64,000 nt of DNA from Nocardia bhagyanarayanae (GCF_006716565.1 NZ_VFPG01000002.1:1-64000); one strand, 5' to 3'. Positions 1 through 8,558 are shown, counted from the first letter of the stretch. Made by a program: numbers and translations. The notes: a model not told the origin generated them from the letters alone.

Positions 1-26
1 CCTTGCCGAACACCCAAGCCCAGTGG

Positions 27-611
27 ATGAAAACGGACCGGCCGCTACGCGTTGAACCGCTCGAATTGGAAATCGCGCAACCTTTGCCCGACGTGTGCCC
101 CGGGCATGGTCGCCCGGCGGTGTCCCGAAGCGCGGTGCGAGCCTGCTTTTACGACACCGACCTGCATCCTCGCTTCCATAGCTCGAACTTGCCGCGAGAC
201 ATGGCCAAGACACTCGTGTCGCCGACAAGATTTGGCATCTCGCCTGTTTCGACGATCGTCGTCGGAGATTGGCCCGTCTGTGACCGATGCGTTCGCACCG
301 CCCGGCGGTACCGCTGGCTCGCCCGTTCGCTGCTGCTTCTGATGGCCGTCAATCTCGTCGCCGTGGTGATAGTCAGCGTGGCGAACATCGATCCTCTGCT
401 CGCCCCGCTGGTACTCGCACTGTTCCCAGGTTCGCTTCTGGGTCTGGTTCTGGTCGTTCACCTGTTCAACAAGAGTGTTCAGCGGGTGACCTACCGACCC
501 ATCTATGACGAGAGGTTCGCCTTCGTCCAAGCTCACCCTCGCTTCCGTGCGGCGATCGAACAAGATCCGCGCTATCACCCTCCGCTCGGTGCGGATCCCG
601 ACAGGCCGTGA
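27..611 (+). CDS. Small two-helix membrane protein with Cys-rich N-terminal half
   Basis: Function not recognised. The N-terminal half contains CPGHG near residue 29 and WPVCDRC near residue 87, a Cys/His spacing suggestive of a small metal-binding (zinc-ribbon-like) region. Two hydrophobic segments follow (LLLLMAVNLVAVVIVSVA and a second one around LVLALFPGSLLGLVLVV), then a basic, charged cytoplasmic-looking tail. The ATG at 27 is chosen. The same frame stays open to base 3 (TTG), so the start may lie at or beyond the window edge. It reads towards the ESX cassette but is separated from it by about 160 bases, so a link is only possible. Confidence 0.5.
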   Translation: MKTDRPLRVEPLELEIAQPLPDVCPGHGRPAVSRSAVRACFYDTDLHPRFHSSNLPRDMAKTLVSPTRFGISPVSTIVVGDWPVCDRCVRTARRYRWLARSLLLLMAVNLVAVVIVSVANIDPLLAPLVLALFPGSLLGLVLVVHLFNKSVQRVTYRPIYDERFAFVQAHPRFRAAIEQDPRYHPPLGADPDRP

Positions 612-773
612 TCAGTGCAGTGGTGGGGAGAGGCGCCAGCTCTGCTGAGCTGTTGGGCGCTTGGTCGCCGTCGGATAAGCTGACCGGGCCCGAGTGGGAA
701 CCGAGGGGGATTCTGTTGCGTCCTATCCTGTGAGGGCTTGTCGGCGCTGGATGTCAGGAGGGGTATGCGGGCC

Positions 774-1346
774 ATGGGGATGTCGAAGAGGTTCGCGGTG
801 CGTCTGGCTGTTGGTATGGCCGCGGTGAGTTCTGTGCTGGCGGGTTGCACGTCGACCGTTGGCGGAAACGCGACGGAGGAGGGGAGTAGTCCTGTCTCCC
901 ACAACGAGTCGGTTCCGCTGTTCAATCCGTGTACGGATCTGTCGGATGAGGTGTTGCGGGGGGACAAGTTGGATCCTGCGACGAAGCACGTCGATGTGGA
1001 CAGTGGCGATCCAATGGGATGGTGGAAGATCTGTAACTGGCGATCAACCGAGGGGCCGTACGCCGTCGGTATCTTTTCGACCCGCCGCACGGTTGCCGAG
1101 CGTCGGTCGAATGAGCAGAATTTGATCCTGGACGACGTGGTCATCGGATCACGCGCTGGGCTGACGTCTACCGAGAAGAACGACCCCGACAAGCTGAGTT
1201 GCTATGTGAGCGTTCCTGCTGCGCAGGGAATGTTCGAGTTGGGAATCCACTGGCGATACGGCGAACGTCAGTCGTTGCCGCAATCCCCACCCTGTGATTT
1301 GGCGATTCGGCATATGCGGTATTTCGAGCCGTTCTTGCCGAAATGA
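774..1346 (+). CDS. DUF3558-family secreted lipoprotein
   Basis: A predicted lipoprotein anchored on the outer face of the membrane; no enzymatic role is known for the family. The N-terminus has a basic stretch, a hydrophobic core and the lipobox LAGC about 24 residues in, followed by a Ser/Thr-rich linker. The mature part contains the features of DUF3558 proteins: FNPCTDL near its start, a central W-K-I-CNW segment and a second Cys pair candidate (SCYVSV). The ATG at 774 is chosen because AGGAGGGG at 756-763 lies about 10 bases upstream; ATGs at 765 and 780 are alternatives. DUF3558 genes often sit near ESX genes in actinomycetes, and here an ESX-like pair and an EspG gene follow directly. 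Confidence 0.72.
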   Translation: MGMSKRFAVRLAVGMAAVSSVLAGCTSTVGGNATEEGSSPVSHNESVPLFNPCTDLSDEVLRGDKLDPATKHVDVDSGDPMGWWKICNWRSTEGPYAVGIFSTRRTVAERRSNEQNLILDDVVIGSRAGLTSTEKNDPDKLSCYVSVPAAQGMFELGIHWRYGERQSLPQSPPCDLAIRHMRYFEPFLPK

Positions 1347-1442
1347 TGCTTATTTTTGTCGGTTTCGGCTGGCCACAAGGCGTTGTCGGGGCCAGTCGAT
1401 TCGTTTGTGGTCCATGGTCCGGATCGTCTGAGGGGGTGTCTG

Positions 1443-1859
1443 ATGGCAGACGGGAATGACCCTGCAGTCACGCAGAACGCGAGTTCTATGGAGGGTGCGC
1501 TCGCGCAGTGGCAGCAGTACAAGCAAAAGGCTGAGTCCGGCGAGTTTCGGATGGATGCGCAGATCGGTGACGCGTTGCGCGGACGTGCTCAGACCATGCT
1601 GGACGGTCTCGAAGGGGTGCTTCTGGTAACCGCGAAGCAATTGGGCCGGATCGGCGGCTTCGGAACTTTGCCCTCCGCCGAGGCATTGCAAGCGAAATTC
1701 GAGAACAAGGCAGTCAACGACTCCGACTCTGCGGTTAATCAGTTGAAGAAGCACATCGATCTCGTCACGTTGATGCGCGATACCTACGCCTTGTCGATTC
1801 GCAAGCTTTCGGACACTGATCAAGCAAACGCCGGTCAGTTCAACAACATGGATGTTTAA
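1443..1859 (+). CDS. Small helical ESX-type secreted partner protein (WXG100/PE-like size class)
   Basis: A 138-residue, Cys-free, largely helical acidic protein with no signal peptide. It is placed immediately before a PPE-like gene and an EspG gene, the usual position of the small partner in an ESX substrate pair. The sequence has two long amphipathic helical stretches (around MEGALAQWQQYKQKAESGEF and VNQLKKHIDLVTLMRDTYAL) separated by a Gly-containing turn (GRIGGFGTLPSAE). There is a WQQ rather than a canonical WXG turn. The ATG at 1443 is chosen over an upstream in-frame start because the Gly-rich run AGGGGG lies just upstream. The assignment rests mainly on size, helicity and context. 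It could be a different kind of small type VII substrate. Confidence 0.5.
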   Translation: MADGNDPAVTQNASSMEGALAQWQQYKQKAESGEFRMDAQIGDALRGRAQTMLDGLEGVLLVTAKQLGRIGGFGTLPSAEALQAKFENKAVNDSDSAVNQLKKHIDLVTLMRDTYALSIRKLSDTDQANAGQFNNMDV

Positions 1860-1868
1860 GCAGACGTA

Positions 1869-3206
1869 ATGGGTACTCCTCCGCACGAGTGGTTGGCCAA
1901 CATCGCTAGCTATGGCGTTCCGCCGATTGCAGTTGGGCGCCACGTGTACAACTTCTTCCACGCGCGTTCCGAGGCTCAGACGCAAGAAGAGAACTTCAAT
2001 GATCGGCAGTCCAAAGCTCAGAATCAATGGGATACCGATCGGCAGTTCGTCAACAAGACATGGTCGGATCTGCAGTCACAGTACGAGGGTCGATACGCGG
2101 ACCGAGTCATAGTGGGAGACAAGAAGGAATCGTTCCTTTCTCAGTCTCACGAGTGGATCTATAACCACTTGAAGGGCGTCAACCAACCCGAGATCAACGA
2201 GGCCGCCAACAGTTGGCGCGACATGGTTCGCGAAGCCGAACGCCTCGTCAACGACTTCTCCACCGGCGTGCAACGCGACATCGACGACTTCATGGAGGGA
2301 AAGACCGCCAACGCGGTCGTCGAATCCACCAAGTCCTACGCGGACGAGATGAAGAAGCTGATCGTCACTTTCAACATGGTCGCCCGCGGGCTCGATCTCA
2401 CCGAGGGGTATCTGACCCAGGCGCAGCAGACCGTCGACGAGCCGCACAGCCTGTCGTTCGTCGATCAAGTGATCGGTCACATTCCCGGCAACGGGGTTTT
2501 CAAGAGCGCCCAGTACCGCGCCGACGAAGCCGAGAATCGGGTGCGCGACTTCATGGATCGGGTGTATCAGCCCGGGGTCGTGGACGAAGTGGACCCGTAC
2601 ACGCCGATCCTGCCCGAGCCGAAGAGCAAGGTCGACGACAAGAAGGACGAACCGGTAATCCCCGGACCTGGTCCGGGCCCCGGTCCAGGTCCTGGTCCCG
2701 GCCCGGGACCAGGACCGGGTGATCCGGGCACCGACGACCCGACGGACACGGAAACCCCCGAGTACCCGACGACGGACGACCCGCAGAGCACGACTCCGCA
2801 GAGCACGACTCCGACGACTCCCACCTCGACCACGCCGGCCTCCACCACGCCCGCCGCGACGGTTCCCGACACCAAGCTGCCGAATACGGGTCTGCCGACG
2901 CCTTCTGGGCCGGGCCCGGGCCCGGGGGCTCCCGGGCCGGGTGTGCCGACGATCCCGTCGCCCGGGCGGTCGGTGCCGGGTGGGAACGTGCCGGGGCAGT
3001 CGGGGCCGTCGGGCGGGTTGGCCAATAGCCGCCCGGCGGGCAGCGGTCGGCCGGGTATGCCCGGCATGGGTGCGCCGACGGCTCGCGGCAAGGGTGACGA
3101 CGACGATGAACACAAGACGCCCGACTATTTGATCTACGACCATGGAGACGAATTGCTCGGGTCTCAGCCGCCCGCGCTTCCGCCGGGTGGAGTGATCGGC
3201 GGATGA
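1869..3206 (+). CDS. PPE-like ESX substrate with long Gly/Pro/Thr-rich tail
   Basis: Likely secreted through an ESX system as partner of the small protein 9 bases upstream. Residues 1-230 are predicted helical and include EINEAANSWRDMVREAERL near residue 110, resembling the Trp-containing helix of PPE proteins. Residues about 255-445 are low complexity: a perfect (GP)n run near 265-285, then repeated STTPQSTTP/TSTTPAST units, then Gly-Pro-rich sequence ending with an acidic stretch (GDDDDEH) and a Pro-rich C-terminus. There is no Sec signal peptide. The stop overlaps the start of the EspG gene (ATGA), which supports translational coupling of substrate and chaperone. It lacks the exact PPE N-terminus, so 'PPE-like' is a structural inference. 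Such tails are usually extracellular or wall-spanning. Confidence 0.55.
   Translation: MGTPPHEWLANIASYGVPPIAVGRHVYNFFHARSEAQTQEENFNDRQSKAQNQWDTDRQFVNKTWSDLQSQYEGRYADRVIVGDKKESFLSQSHEWIYNHLKGVNQPEINEAANSWRDMVREAERLVNDFSTGVQRDIDDFMEGKTANAVVESTKSYADEMKKLIVTFNMVARGLDLTEGYLTQAQQTVDEPHSLSFVDQVIGHIPGNGVFKSAQYRADEAENRVRDFMDRVYQPGVVDEVDPYTPILPEPKSKVDDKKDEPVIPGPGPGPGPGPGPGPGPGPGDPGTDDPTDTETPEYPTTDDPQSTTPQSTTPTTPTSTTPASTTPAATVPDTKLPNTGLPTPSGPGPGPGAPGPGVPTIPSPGRSVPGGNVPGQSGPSGGLANSRPAGSGRPGMPGMGAPTARGKGDDDDEHKTPDYLIYDHGDELLGSQPPALPPGGVIGG
2661..2720 (+). repeat. Gly-Pro-coding microsatellite inside the PPE-like gene
   Basis: About 60 bases of alternating GGx/CCx codons encode an uninterrupted Gly-Pro dipeptide run. 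The DNA itself is an imperfect tandem repeat of CCGGGxCCxGGx units, so it can fold on itself and slip. A second, shorter Gly-Pro region occurs at about 2911-2940. Length variation between strains would be expected. Confidence 0.8.
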
Positions 3207-3970
3207 ACGAAAACCATTGGCGTCTGGATGGTTTCATGTTCCAGCTGGCGCTGGAGGCGTTCGGGCGTGACCGGCTGCCGTATCCGTTGCGCTACACGGT
3301 CGAGGGCGTCGAGGCGCACGACGACTACCTACGTGCGCGCGCCGAAGCCGGGCAGCGACTCGGCCGGATCGCCGATCATCGCCTGCACGGCGCGTTGCAA
3401 CTACTGCTCGAGCCGCAAGTCCGCGTCGAAGTGCACGGCTTCTTCGGGCGCGATTTCGCTCAGGTCGTTCGCATACACGCAGGCGTGGACGGTGATTGGG
3501 CGACCGTCGCGGTTCAGTTGCCGGGGCCGACCCAGCAGTACGGCCGCGACGTGCTGCTCTGGCACTGTCCCGCTCGAGCCGTCCCTCGGCATATCGTGGC
3601 CAATCTACCGAGATGCGCGGAAGGTCGGCATTCCCCGATCCGGGGACGCCGCTCCGATCTGGGCCGCATGGATTACGCGCAGCACCCGACCCGCTTGTCC
3701 CACACCGAGGAATTGAACCGCATTCTGCGGCGTCCCCGGTCCGGTCTCGGAGAGATCACCGTCTATCGGGGCGCGGCGTACGACAGCAGGCCGACGAACG
3801 ACGGCCGTGGGTTCCATTGGCTGGATTACCTTCCCGCGGACGGCAGGTACCTGCTCTATCACCAGGGCGGTGAGGATTTCACCGTCACGCCCGGTGGCCC
3901 CGAGGAGATCGAGCGTCAGTTGACCACCCTGATCGAGTCGACACACCGCCCGGTCGCCCGTCGCTGGTGA
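3203..3970 (+). CDS. espG: EspG-family ESX substrate chaperone
   Basis: A cytosolic chaperone that would bind the tip of a PPE-type substrate and keep the substrate pair soluble before export through an ESX machine. The protein (255 residues) has the layout of the family: an opening W-x-L-D-x-F-x-F-Q-L-A-L-E-A, a central beta-rich region with VEVHGFFGRDF and WATVAVQLPG, and a C-terminal half containing an AxRxRxxGxGEI-type segment (RPRSGLGEITVYRG) followed by WLDYLPADGRYLLY. It overlaps the preceding PPE-like gene by four bases. No ESX core genes (eccB, eccC, eccD, mycP) are in the window, so this looks like an orphan substrate/chaperone cassette that must use a machine encoded elsewhere. Confidence 0.72.
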   Translation: MNENHWRLDGFMFQLALEAFGRDRLPYPLRYTVEGVEAHDDYLRARAEAGQRLGRIADHRLHGALQLLLEPQVRVEVHGFFGRDFAQVVRIHAGVDGDWATVAVQLPGPTQQYGRDVLLWHCPARAVPRHIVANLPRCAEGRHSPIRGRRSDLGRMDYAQHPTRLSHTEELNRILRRPRSGLGEITVYRGAAYDSRPTNDGRGFHWLDYLPADGRYLLYHQGGEDFTVTPGGPEEIERQLTTLIESTHRPVARRW

Positions 3971-4040
3971 GGTCCGCCAATCGGTGATCCAGCAGGCTCG
4001 ACACCCACCGGCCGAATCGAGCGGATTCGTTCGGCAGCGG

Positions 4041-4748
4041 TCAATTCTGGTTCGGCTGAAGGACGAGCATCGTGGTAGCCCCGTGGTGGAATTCGTAGTG
4101 GGTGGGGCGGAGGGTGGTTGGGATTCCCTTGTCGTGGAGTTCGTTTCGGAGGTGGGCGACGAGGTCGTCTTGGTGGCGGCCGGTGTGGTCGACGAGGGGA
4201 TAGAGGCGGGTTTCGCCGTGGGTGACGCGGGAGAACTCGAGTAGGGCGGCGAGGTGGAAGTCGGCGTCGAGGCGGTCGGCGTAGGTGAAGAGCAGGTGGG
4301 AGCTCAGGGTGAGGTCGAAGCTGTTGTCGTGGAAAGGGAGTGCCGGTAGCTGGGCGGCGACGTAGCGGTCCGGGTGAGCGGTGAGGTCGGTGCCGAAGCG
4401 AGTTGCGGCGGACAGCCTGACGGCCTGGAGGTGGTCCGGGTCGTCGTAGAAGTCCCAGCGGTAGCGGCCTTGATGTGCTCCGGCGTAAGCACTTCCGCGT
4501 TCGGTCTCGGAGCGGGCGAGCTCGCGCAGTTCGGCGGCGGGTCTGGCGTAGATGGGGTCGGCGGCGGTGACCCGGGCGCCGAGCGCGGCGGCTTCGGCGG
4601 CGAAACTCGCTGCGCCGCCGGGACAGTCGAGTACGCGGCGGCCGCGCAGGTCGGTGTCGGTGAGTTCGAAGATGGCGCGATACTCGGCCAAAGATCTTGC
4701 GCTGATCAAGAATTCACCGAGGGCGTCGGTTTCGGTGGGGTGCTTCAT
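4041..4748 (-). CDS. Class I SAM-dependent methyltransferase
   Basis: Predicted to transfer a methyl group from S-adenosylmethionine; the substrate is unknown. The Rossmann-fold motif I is visible as VLDCPGGAASF near residue 39, with the acidic motif II residue in VTAADPIY about 20 residues on. Later motifs include LPFHDNSFDLTLSSHLLF (motif IV-like) and the terminal strand region. At 235 residues it is the normal size for a stand-alone enzyme. A CPGG rather than GxGxG turn is seen in some actinobacterial members of this group. It is transcribed away from the dinG gene and convergent with the ESX cassette, with no obvious pathway partner. Confidence 0.75.
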   Translation of the reverse strand: MKHPTETDALGEFLISARSLAEYRAIFELTDTDLRGRRVLDCPGGAASFAAEAAALGARVTAADPIYARPAAELRELARSETERGSAYAGAHQGRYRWDFYDDPDHLQAVRLSAATRFGTDLTAHPDRYVAAQLPALPFHDNSFDLTLSSHLLFTYADRLDADFHLAALLEFSRVTHGETRLYPLVDHTGRHQDDLVAHLRNELHDKGIPTTLRPTHYEFHHGATTMLVLQPNQN

Positions 4749-4810
4749 CTGGAAACCGTCTCATACGCCGAGGTAGCACGAGACCGAATTTGCGCCGGAC
4801 GGGAATTTTG

Positions 4811-4853
4811 GCGATATCCCCGCGCCGCGTGCAGGGCTTGGCGCGGGGATCGC
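4811..4853 (-). terminator. GC-rich hairpin downstream of dinG
   Basis: Arms ATCCCCGCGCC (4816-4826) and GGCGCGGGGAT (4840-4850) are perfectly complementary and extend further through a GCGAT/ATCGC pairing with a 2-nt bulge. The hairpin lies between the dinG stop and the methyltransferase start, both on the minus strand, and most likely terminates dinG transcription. There is no clear T-tract, which is common in actinomycetes. Confidence 0.55.
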
Positions 4854-4966
4854 CGATACATTCGGTGCGGGAATTGGGGTTCACCGAAGTACCACCGACC
4901 AATTTACTTCCACGCGGAATCAACGTCGGCTGTTTGTGAGCGGTATCACAGTTTGGTTGCGTGCCG

Positions 4967-7015
4967 TCAGATTGCGCTCGCCGTAAGCCGTTTCAGCGCC
5001 TTCACGACCACCTCGGGGTCCGCGGTCTCCCAGTACGGCGGGAGCGTCGCCCGCAGATAACCCCCGTAGCGCGCGGTGGCCAACCGGGAGTCGAGGATCG
5101 CGACGACGCCGCGGTCGTCCACACTGCGCAGCAGCCTGCCGGTGCCCTGGGCGAGCAACAGCGCCGCGTGATTGGCCGCGACGGTGAGAAAGCCGTTGCC
5201 GCCGCGGGATTCGACCGCGCGCTGCCGGGCCGCGAGCAGCGGGTCGTCGGGCCGTGGGAACGGAATGCGGTCCAGGATCACCAGACTCAGCGACGGACCG
5301 GGCACGTCGACGCCCTGCCACAGCGACAGGGTGCCGAACAGTGAGGTCTCCGGATCGTCGGCGAACTTGCGCACCAGCGCGCCCGTCGAATCCTCGCCCT
5401 GGCACAGCACCGGGGTGCTCAAGCGGTCGCGCAGCGCGTCGGTGGCGGCGCGGGCGGCGCGCATGGAGGAGAACAGGCCCAGGGTGCGTCCGCCCGCCGC
5501 GTCGATCAGGCGCTCGATCTCGTCGAGGTAGGCGGGCGGCAGGCCGTCGCGGCCCGGCGGCGGCAGATGCTTGGCGACGTAGAGGATGCCCGACTTGGCG
5601 TGGTCGAAGGGGGAGCCGACGTCGAGCGAACTCCAGCGCACGGTTTCGGTGTCGGACGGCGCTTGCGCGCCGTTGGCCGTCCCGGTGTCGGGGCGGTTCG
5701 CGGACTGCGCGGGCAGGCCCCAGGTGACCGCGAGCCCGTCGAAGGATCCGCCGATTTGCAGGGTGGCCGACGTCAGCACGACGGTGGCGGTGCCGAACAG
5801 CCGCGAGCGCAGCAGCCCGCCCACCGACAGCGGCGCCATGCGCAGCGTCTTGCGCGGCACGCCGCCGCGCGCGTCCTCGGCCGCCAGCCAGATGACGTCG
5901 CGCCGGGACGCCGGATCGGGTTCGTCGAACGCGGTGAGCGCGCGGACGGCGCTGTCGTGCACCTCATCGATCGCGGCAACCGCCAGGGTGCGGGCGGCCG
6001 CCGTGTCGGGATCGCCCTGCGCGGTGCTGCTGCCGGGCGGCGCGAGCTCGGTGCGGGCGTTCCACGCGGCATCGCGCACCAGGGCCAGCACCTGCGCGAC
6101 ACCGTCGGGCATCGTGTCCCAGCGGGCGGGCGGCAACGCGTCGAGTACCTCGTGCCAGGCCTCGGCCGCCCCTTCGAGCCGGTCCAGCTCGCGTTCGTCG
6201 ATGAGCTTGGCGCAGCGGCGGGCGGCGGCGCTGATCGCGGTCGGCGCCAGCTCGGCGGTGGCCACCCCGGTGACCCTGTCGACGAGCTCGTGCGCTTCGT
6301 CGATGACGACGACATCGTGTTCGGGCAGCACCTGGATGCCACTGATGGCATCGATGGCGAGCAGCGCGTGGTTGGTCACCACCACGTCGGCCTGTGCCGA
6401 CTCGGCGCGGGCGCGCTCGGCGTAGCAGTCCTGGCCGAACGGGCAGCGTGATTTGCCCAGGCACTCCCGCGAGGACACGCTGACCTGGCGCCAGGCACGG
6501 TCGGTCACGCCCGGCGCGAGTTCGTCGCGATCGCCGGTCTCGGTGTTGGAAGCCCAGTCGTTGAGGCGCTGCACCTCGCGGCCGAGGCGGGAGATGGCGA
6601 ACGCGTCGAACAGCTCCGCTTCGGCGGGCTCGTCGGGAATGGCGCTGTTGATCTTGTTGAGGCACAGATAGTTGTTGCGGCCCTTGAGAATCGCGAAGCG
6701 GGCCGGACGGCCGAGCGGCTTGGCCAGCGCCTCGGCGAGGCGGGGGAGGTCCCGGTCGACCAGCTGGCGCTGTAGCGCGATCGTCGCGGTCGACACCACC
6801 ACCGTGCGCCCGGTGCGCACCGCGTGCCGCAGGCTCGGCACCAGGTAGGCCAGCGACTTGCCGGTGCCCGTCCCGGCCTGCACGGCCAGGTGTTCCTTGG
6901 TGTCGATCGCGTGGTCGACGGCCGCCGCCATCGTCACCTGCCCGGCCCGCTCCTTGCCGCCGAGCGCGCGCACGGCGGTGGCCAAAAGATCGGAGACTGG
7001 AGGGAGTTCGGGCAC
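4967..7015 (-). CDS. dinG: DinG-type ATP-dependent DNA helicase (XPD/Rad3 family)
   Basis: A superfamily 2 iron-sulfur helicase thought to unwind damaged or RNA-containing DNA structures in repair. Visible features: Walker A GTGTGKS at residues 48-54; a Cys-containing region between motifs Ia and II including CLNKIN and SRECLGKSRCPFGQDCYAE, expected to hold the 4Fe-4S cluster; the DEAH box (VVIDEAHEL) near residue 240; and the C-terminal motifs SLWQGVDVPG and QGTGRLLRS. Length (682 residues) fits M. tuberculosis Rv1329c, and the following genes keep the same order as in M. tuberculosis. It starts with GTG. The next gene upstream on the same strand begins about 30 bases away, so co-transcription with the DUF4375 gene is plausible. 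Confidence 0.92.
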   Translation of the reverse strand: MPELPPVSDLLATAVRALGGKERAGQVTMAAAVDHAIDTKEHLAVQAGTGTGKSLAYLVPSLRHAVRTGRTVVVSTATIALQRQLVDRDLPRLAEALAKPLGRPARFAILKGRNNYLCLNKINSAIPDEPAEAELFDAFAISRLGREVQRLNDWASNTETGDRDELAPGVTDRAWRQVSVSSRECLGKSRCPFGQDCYAERARAESAQADVVVTNHALLAIDAISGIQVLPEHDVVVIDEAHELVDRVTGVATAELAPTAISAAARRCAKLIDERELDRLEGAAEAWHEVLDALPPARWDTMPDGVAQVLALVRDAAWNARTELAPPGSSTAQGDPDTAAARTLAVAAIDEVHDSAVRALTAFDEPDPASRRDVIWLAAEDARGGVPRKTLRMAPLSVGGLLRSRLFGTATVVLTSATLQIGGSFDGLAVTWGLPAQSANRPDTGTANGAQAPSDTETVRWSSLDVGSPFDHAKSGILYVAKHLPPPGRDGLPPAYLDEIERLIDAAGGRTLGLFSSMRAARAATDALRDRLSTPVLCQGEDSTGALVRKFADDPETSLFGTLSLWQGVDVPGPSLSLVILDRIPFPRPDDPLLAARQRAVESRGGNGFLTVAANHAALLLAQGTGRLLRSVDDRGVVAILDSRLATARYGGYLRATLPPYWETADPEVVVKALKRLTASAI

Positions 7016-7047
7016 GCGTGCAGCCTACTGCTCGCCACCGACACGGT

Positions 7048-7593
7048 TCACCGGTCGGGCCGGACGAAGTCGTCCAGGTTGGCGCGTGCGTACTCCAGCA
7101 CGCGTTGCTGGAAATCGGCGGGCTCGTTGGCGTCGTAGAGCGCGTCCGCACGGTTCTTCCGAGAGCTGTCCGGCGGCTGCCTGATCTGGTCGGGGTTGTC
7201 GAGCACGGCGTACTCGTCGTCCCAGAGCCGATCCAGTTCGGCGTCGTCGTGCGATTCCGCGAGCGCCTCGTATCCGGCGACCACCACCGCTGCCGCGAGC
7301 CCCGGCATACCCGCGGCCCGCAGCGCGCCGGGGAGCCAGGGGAGTTCGTCGGCTCGCCGCGCGAGGTAGTGACCGAAGCCGCCTTCGCCGACGTGGTCGT
7401 CCAGCGCTGCGAGCACCATCAGGTTGGCGAAGGCGGGCGGCAGCGCGGTGCGGTGACGGACCGGATCGGCGCGCAATTCCTCGGTCGCCGGGTTGGACCA
7501 GAAGACGATATCCGCGGCGCGGGCGATGTCGTCGGCATCGGCGAGCGCACGGGCGACGGCGGCGCGAGCGCTCGCCGGAAATCGGTAATCCAC
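7048..7593 (-). CDS. DMP19/DUF4375-type protein
   Basis: A 181-residue acidic cytosolic protein resembling the DMP19 N-terminal/DUF4375 group (helical, with FANLMVLAALDDHVGEGGFGHYLA and a late DELDRLWDDEYAVLDN-like acidic stretch). Some family members have been linked to DNA mimicry or to nucleoid-protein binding, but no function can be assigned here. The frame remains open far upstream into pncA. The GTG at 7593 is chosen because the start then follows the pncA stop by about 11 bases, although the ribosome binding site is weak. It lies in a minus-strand row with pncA upstream and dinG downstream. Confidence 0.6.
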   Translation of the reverse strand: MDYRFPASARAAVARALADADDIARAADIVFWSNPATEELRADPVRHRTALPPAFANLMVLAALDDHVGEGGFGHYLARRADELPWLPGALRAAGMPGLAAAVVVAGYEALAESHDDAELDRLWDDEYAVLDNPDQIRQPPDSSRKNRADALYDANEPADFQQRVLEYARANLDDFVRPDR

Positions 7594-7604
7594 GGGGGTG
7601 GACC

Positions 7605-8171
7605 TTAGACCGGCAGCTCCCCGGCGATCTCGATGCCCGCGGTCCGCATCTCGTCGATGGCCTTGCCGGTCGTCGCAGGCGCCACCCCCGCGGTCAGCCC
7701 GAGCAGCACGCGTGTCTGGAATCCGGCCGACCTGGCGTCCAGCGCGGTGGCGCGTACGCAGTGATCGGTGGCGATGCCGACCACGTCGACGGTGTCGATG
7801 TCGTGTTCGCGCAGCCACTCGGCGAGGATGACGCCCTCGGCGGTCGCGCCCTCGAAACCCGAATAGGCGGCGGAGTATTCGCCCTTGGAGAAGACCGCCT
7901 GGATCGGCGCGGTGTCCAGATTCGGGTGGAAGTCGGCGCCGGGAGTGCCCGCCCGGCAGTGCGGGGGCCAGCTGTCCACGAAGTCCGGGTCGGCGGAGAA
8001 GTGCGGGCCCGGGTCGACGTGATAGTCGCGGGTCGCGACGACGGCGGCGTAATCGCTGGTGGCCGCGTGGTCGCTGATGCGGTCGGCGACCGCGGCGCCA
8101 CCGTCCACGGCCAGCGAACCGCCTTCGCAGAAGTCGTTCTGCACGTCGACGATGATCAACGCCCGGTTCAT
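7605..8171 (-). CDS. pncA: Nicotinamidase / pyrazinamidase
   Basis: Hydrolyses nicotinamide to nicotinate in the NAD salvage pathway and would also activate pyrazinamide. All key residues known from the M. tuberculosis enzyme are present at the same numbers: catalytic Asp9, Lys96 and Cys138 (in ATDHCVRAT) and metal ligands Asp49, His51, His57 and His71. The 188-residue length is normal. In M. tuberculosis pncA lies elsewhere in the genome. Here it is next to pncB (nicotinate phosphoribosyltransferase), so two consecutive salvage steps are encoded side by side. The start ATG at 8171 is preceded by an AGGTGT-type sequence. Confidence 0.93.
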   Translation of the reverse strand: MNRALIIVDVQNDFCEGGSLAVDGGAAVADRISDHAATSDYAAVVATRDYHVDPGPHFSADPDFVDSWPPHCRAGTPGADFHPNLDTAPIQAVFSKGEYSAAYSGFEGATAEGVILAEWLREHDIDTVDVVGIATDHCVRATALDARSAGFQTRVLLGLTAGVAPATTGKAIDEMRTAGIEIAGELPV

Positions 8172-8272
8172 CTCATGACACCTTTCGCGTGATGTAAACG
8201 AAGACTACCCCGCCGGTGATTACCTCTTGCCGCCTCGTCTCACGCGGCGAATTCGGTTCGTACGGAGGAATC

Positions 8273-8470
8273 ATGAGCCCTGTAGTGAAGAGGTGCGCCG
8301 GGATAGGCATCGGGTCCGGCGCGGGTTACACCGCCGCGTCGCTGGCCATGAACGGAGACTGGCCGAGCGGTCTCGAATGGGCCGTCGTCGCGGCCGGTGG
8401 AATCCTGGTCGGCGTAATCGCGGCGCTGATCGTCTTGCTGCTCGCCACGTTCACCGCCGCGAAGCGCTGA
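8273..8470 (+). CDS. Small hydrophobic membrane protein
   Basis: A 65-residue protein with a Gly/Ala-rich N-terminal stretch and one or two membrane segments (GLEWAVVAAGGILVGVIAALIVLLLATF). The ATG at 8273 is chosen because GGAGG lies 6-7 bases upstream; an in-frame ATG at 8216 has no such signal. Function unknown. It is divergent from pncA and convergent with pncB. Confidence 0.55.
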   Translation: MSPVVKRCAGIGIGSGAGYTAASLAMNGDWPSGLEWAVVAAGGILVGVIAALIVLLLATFTAAKR

Positions 8471-8519
8471 TCACCCGGCAACCGCCGCCGCTCCCCAGCC
8501 GGCGCGCCAACCGGACCCA

Positions 8520-8558
8520 AGGTGACCTTCACCGCGCCTGACACGGTGAAGGTCACCT
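8520..8558. terminator. Bidirectional hairpin terminator
   Basis: A perfect 15-bp inverted repeat, arms AGGTGACCTTCACCG (8520-8534) and its complement (8544-8558) around a 9-nt loop, lies between the convergent small membrane protein gene and pncB. It is well placed to terminate both. Confidence 0.7.

Noticed and set aside
2661..2720. Regular short repeats considered as CRISPR or a satellite
   Set aside because: The repeats are codon pairs for Gly-Pro inside a coding frame, with no spacers and no cas genes nearby.
4374..5060. Plus-strand frame across the methyltransferase start and the dinG end
   Set aside because: It is antisense to two well-supported genes and Gly-rich, without a domain or ribosome binding site.
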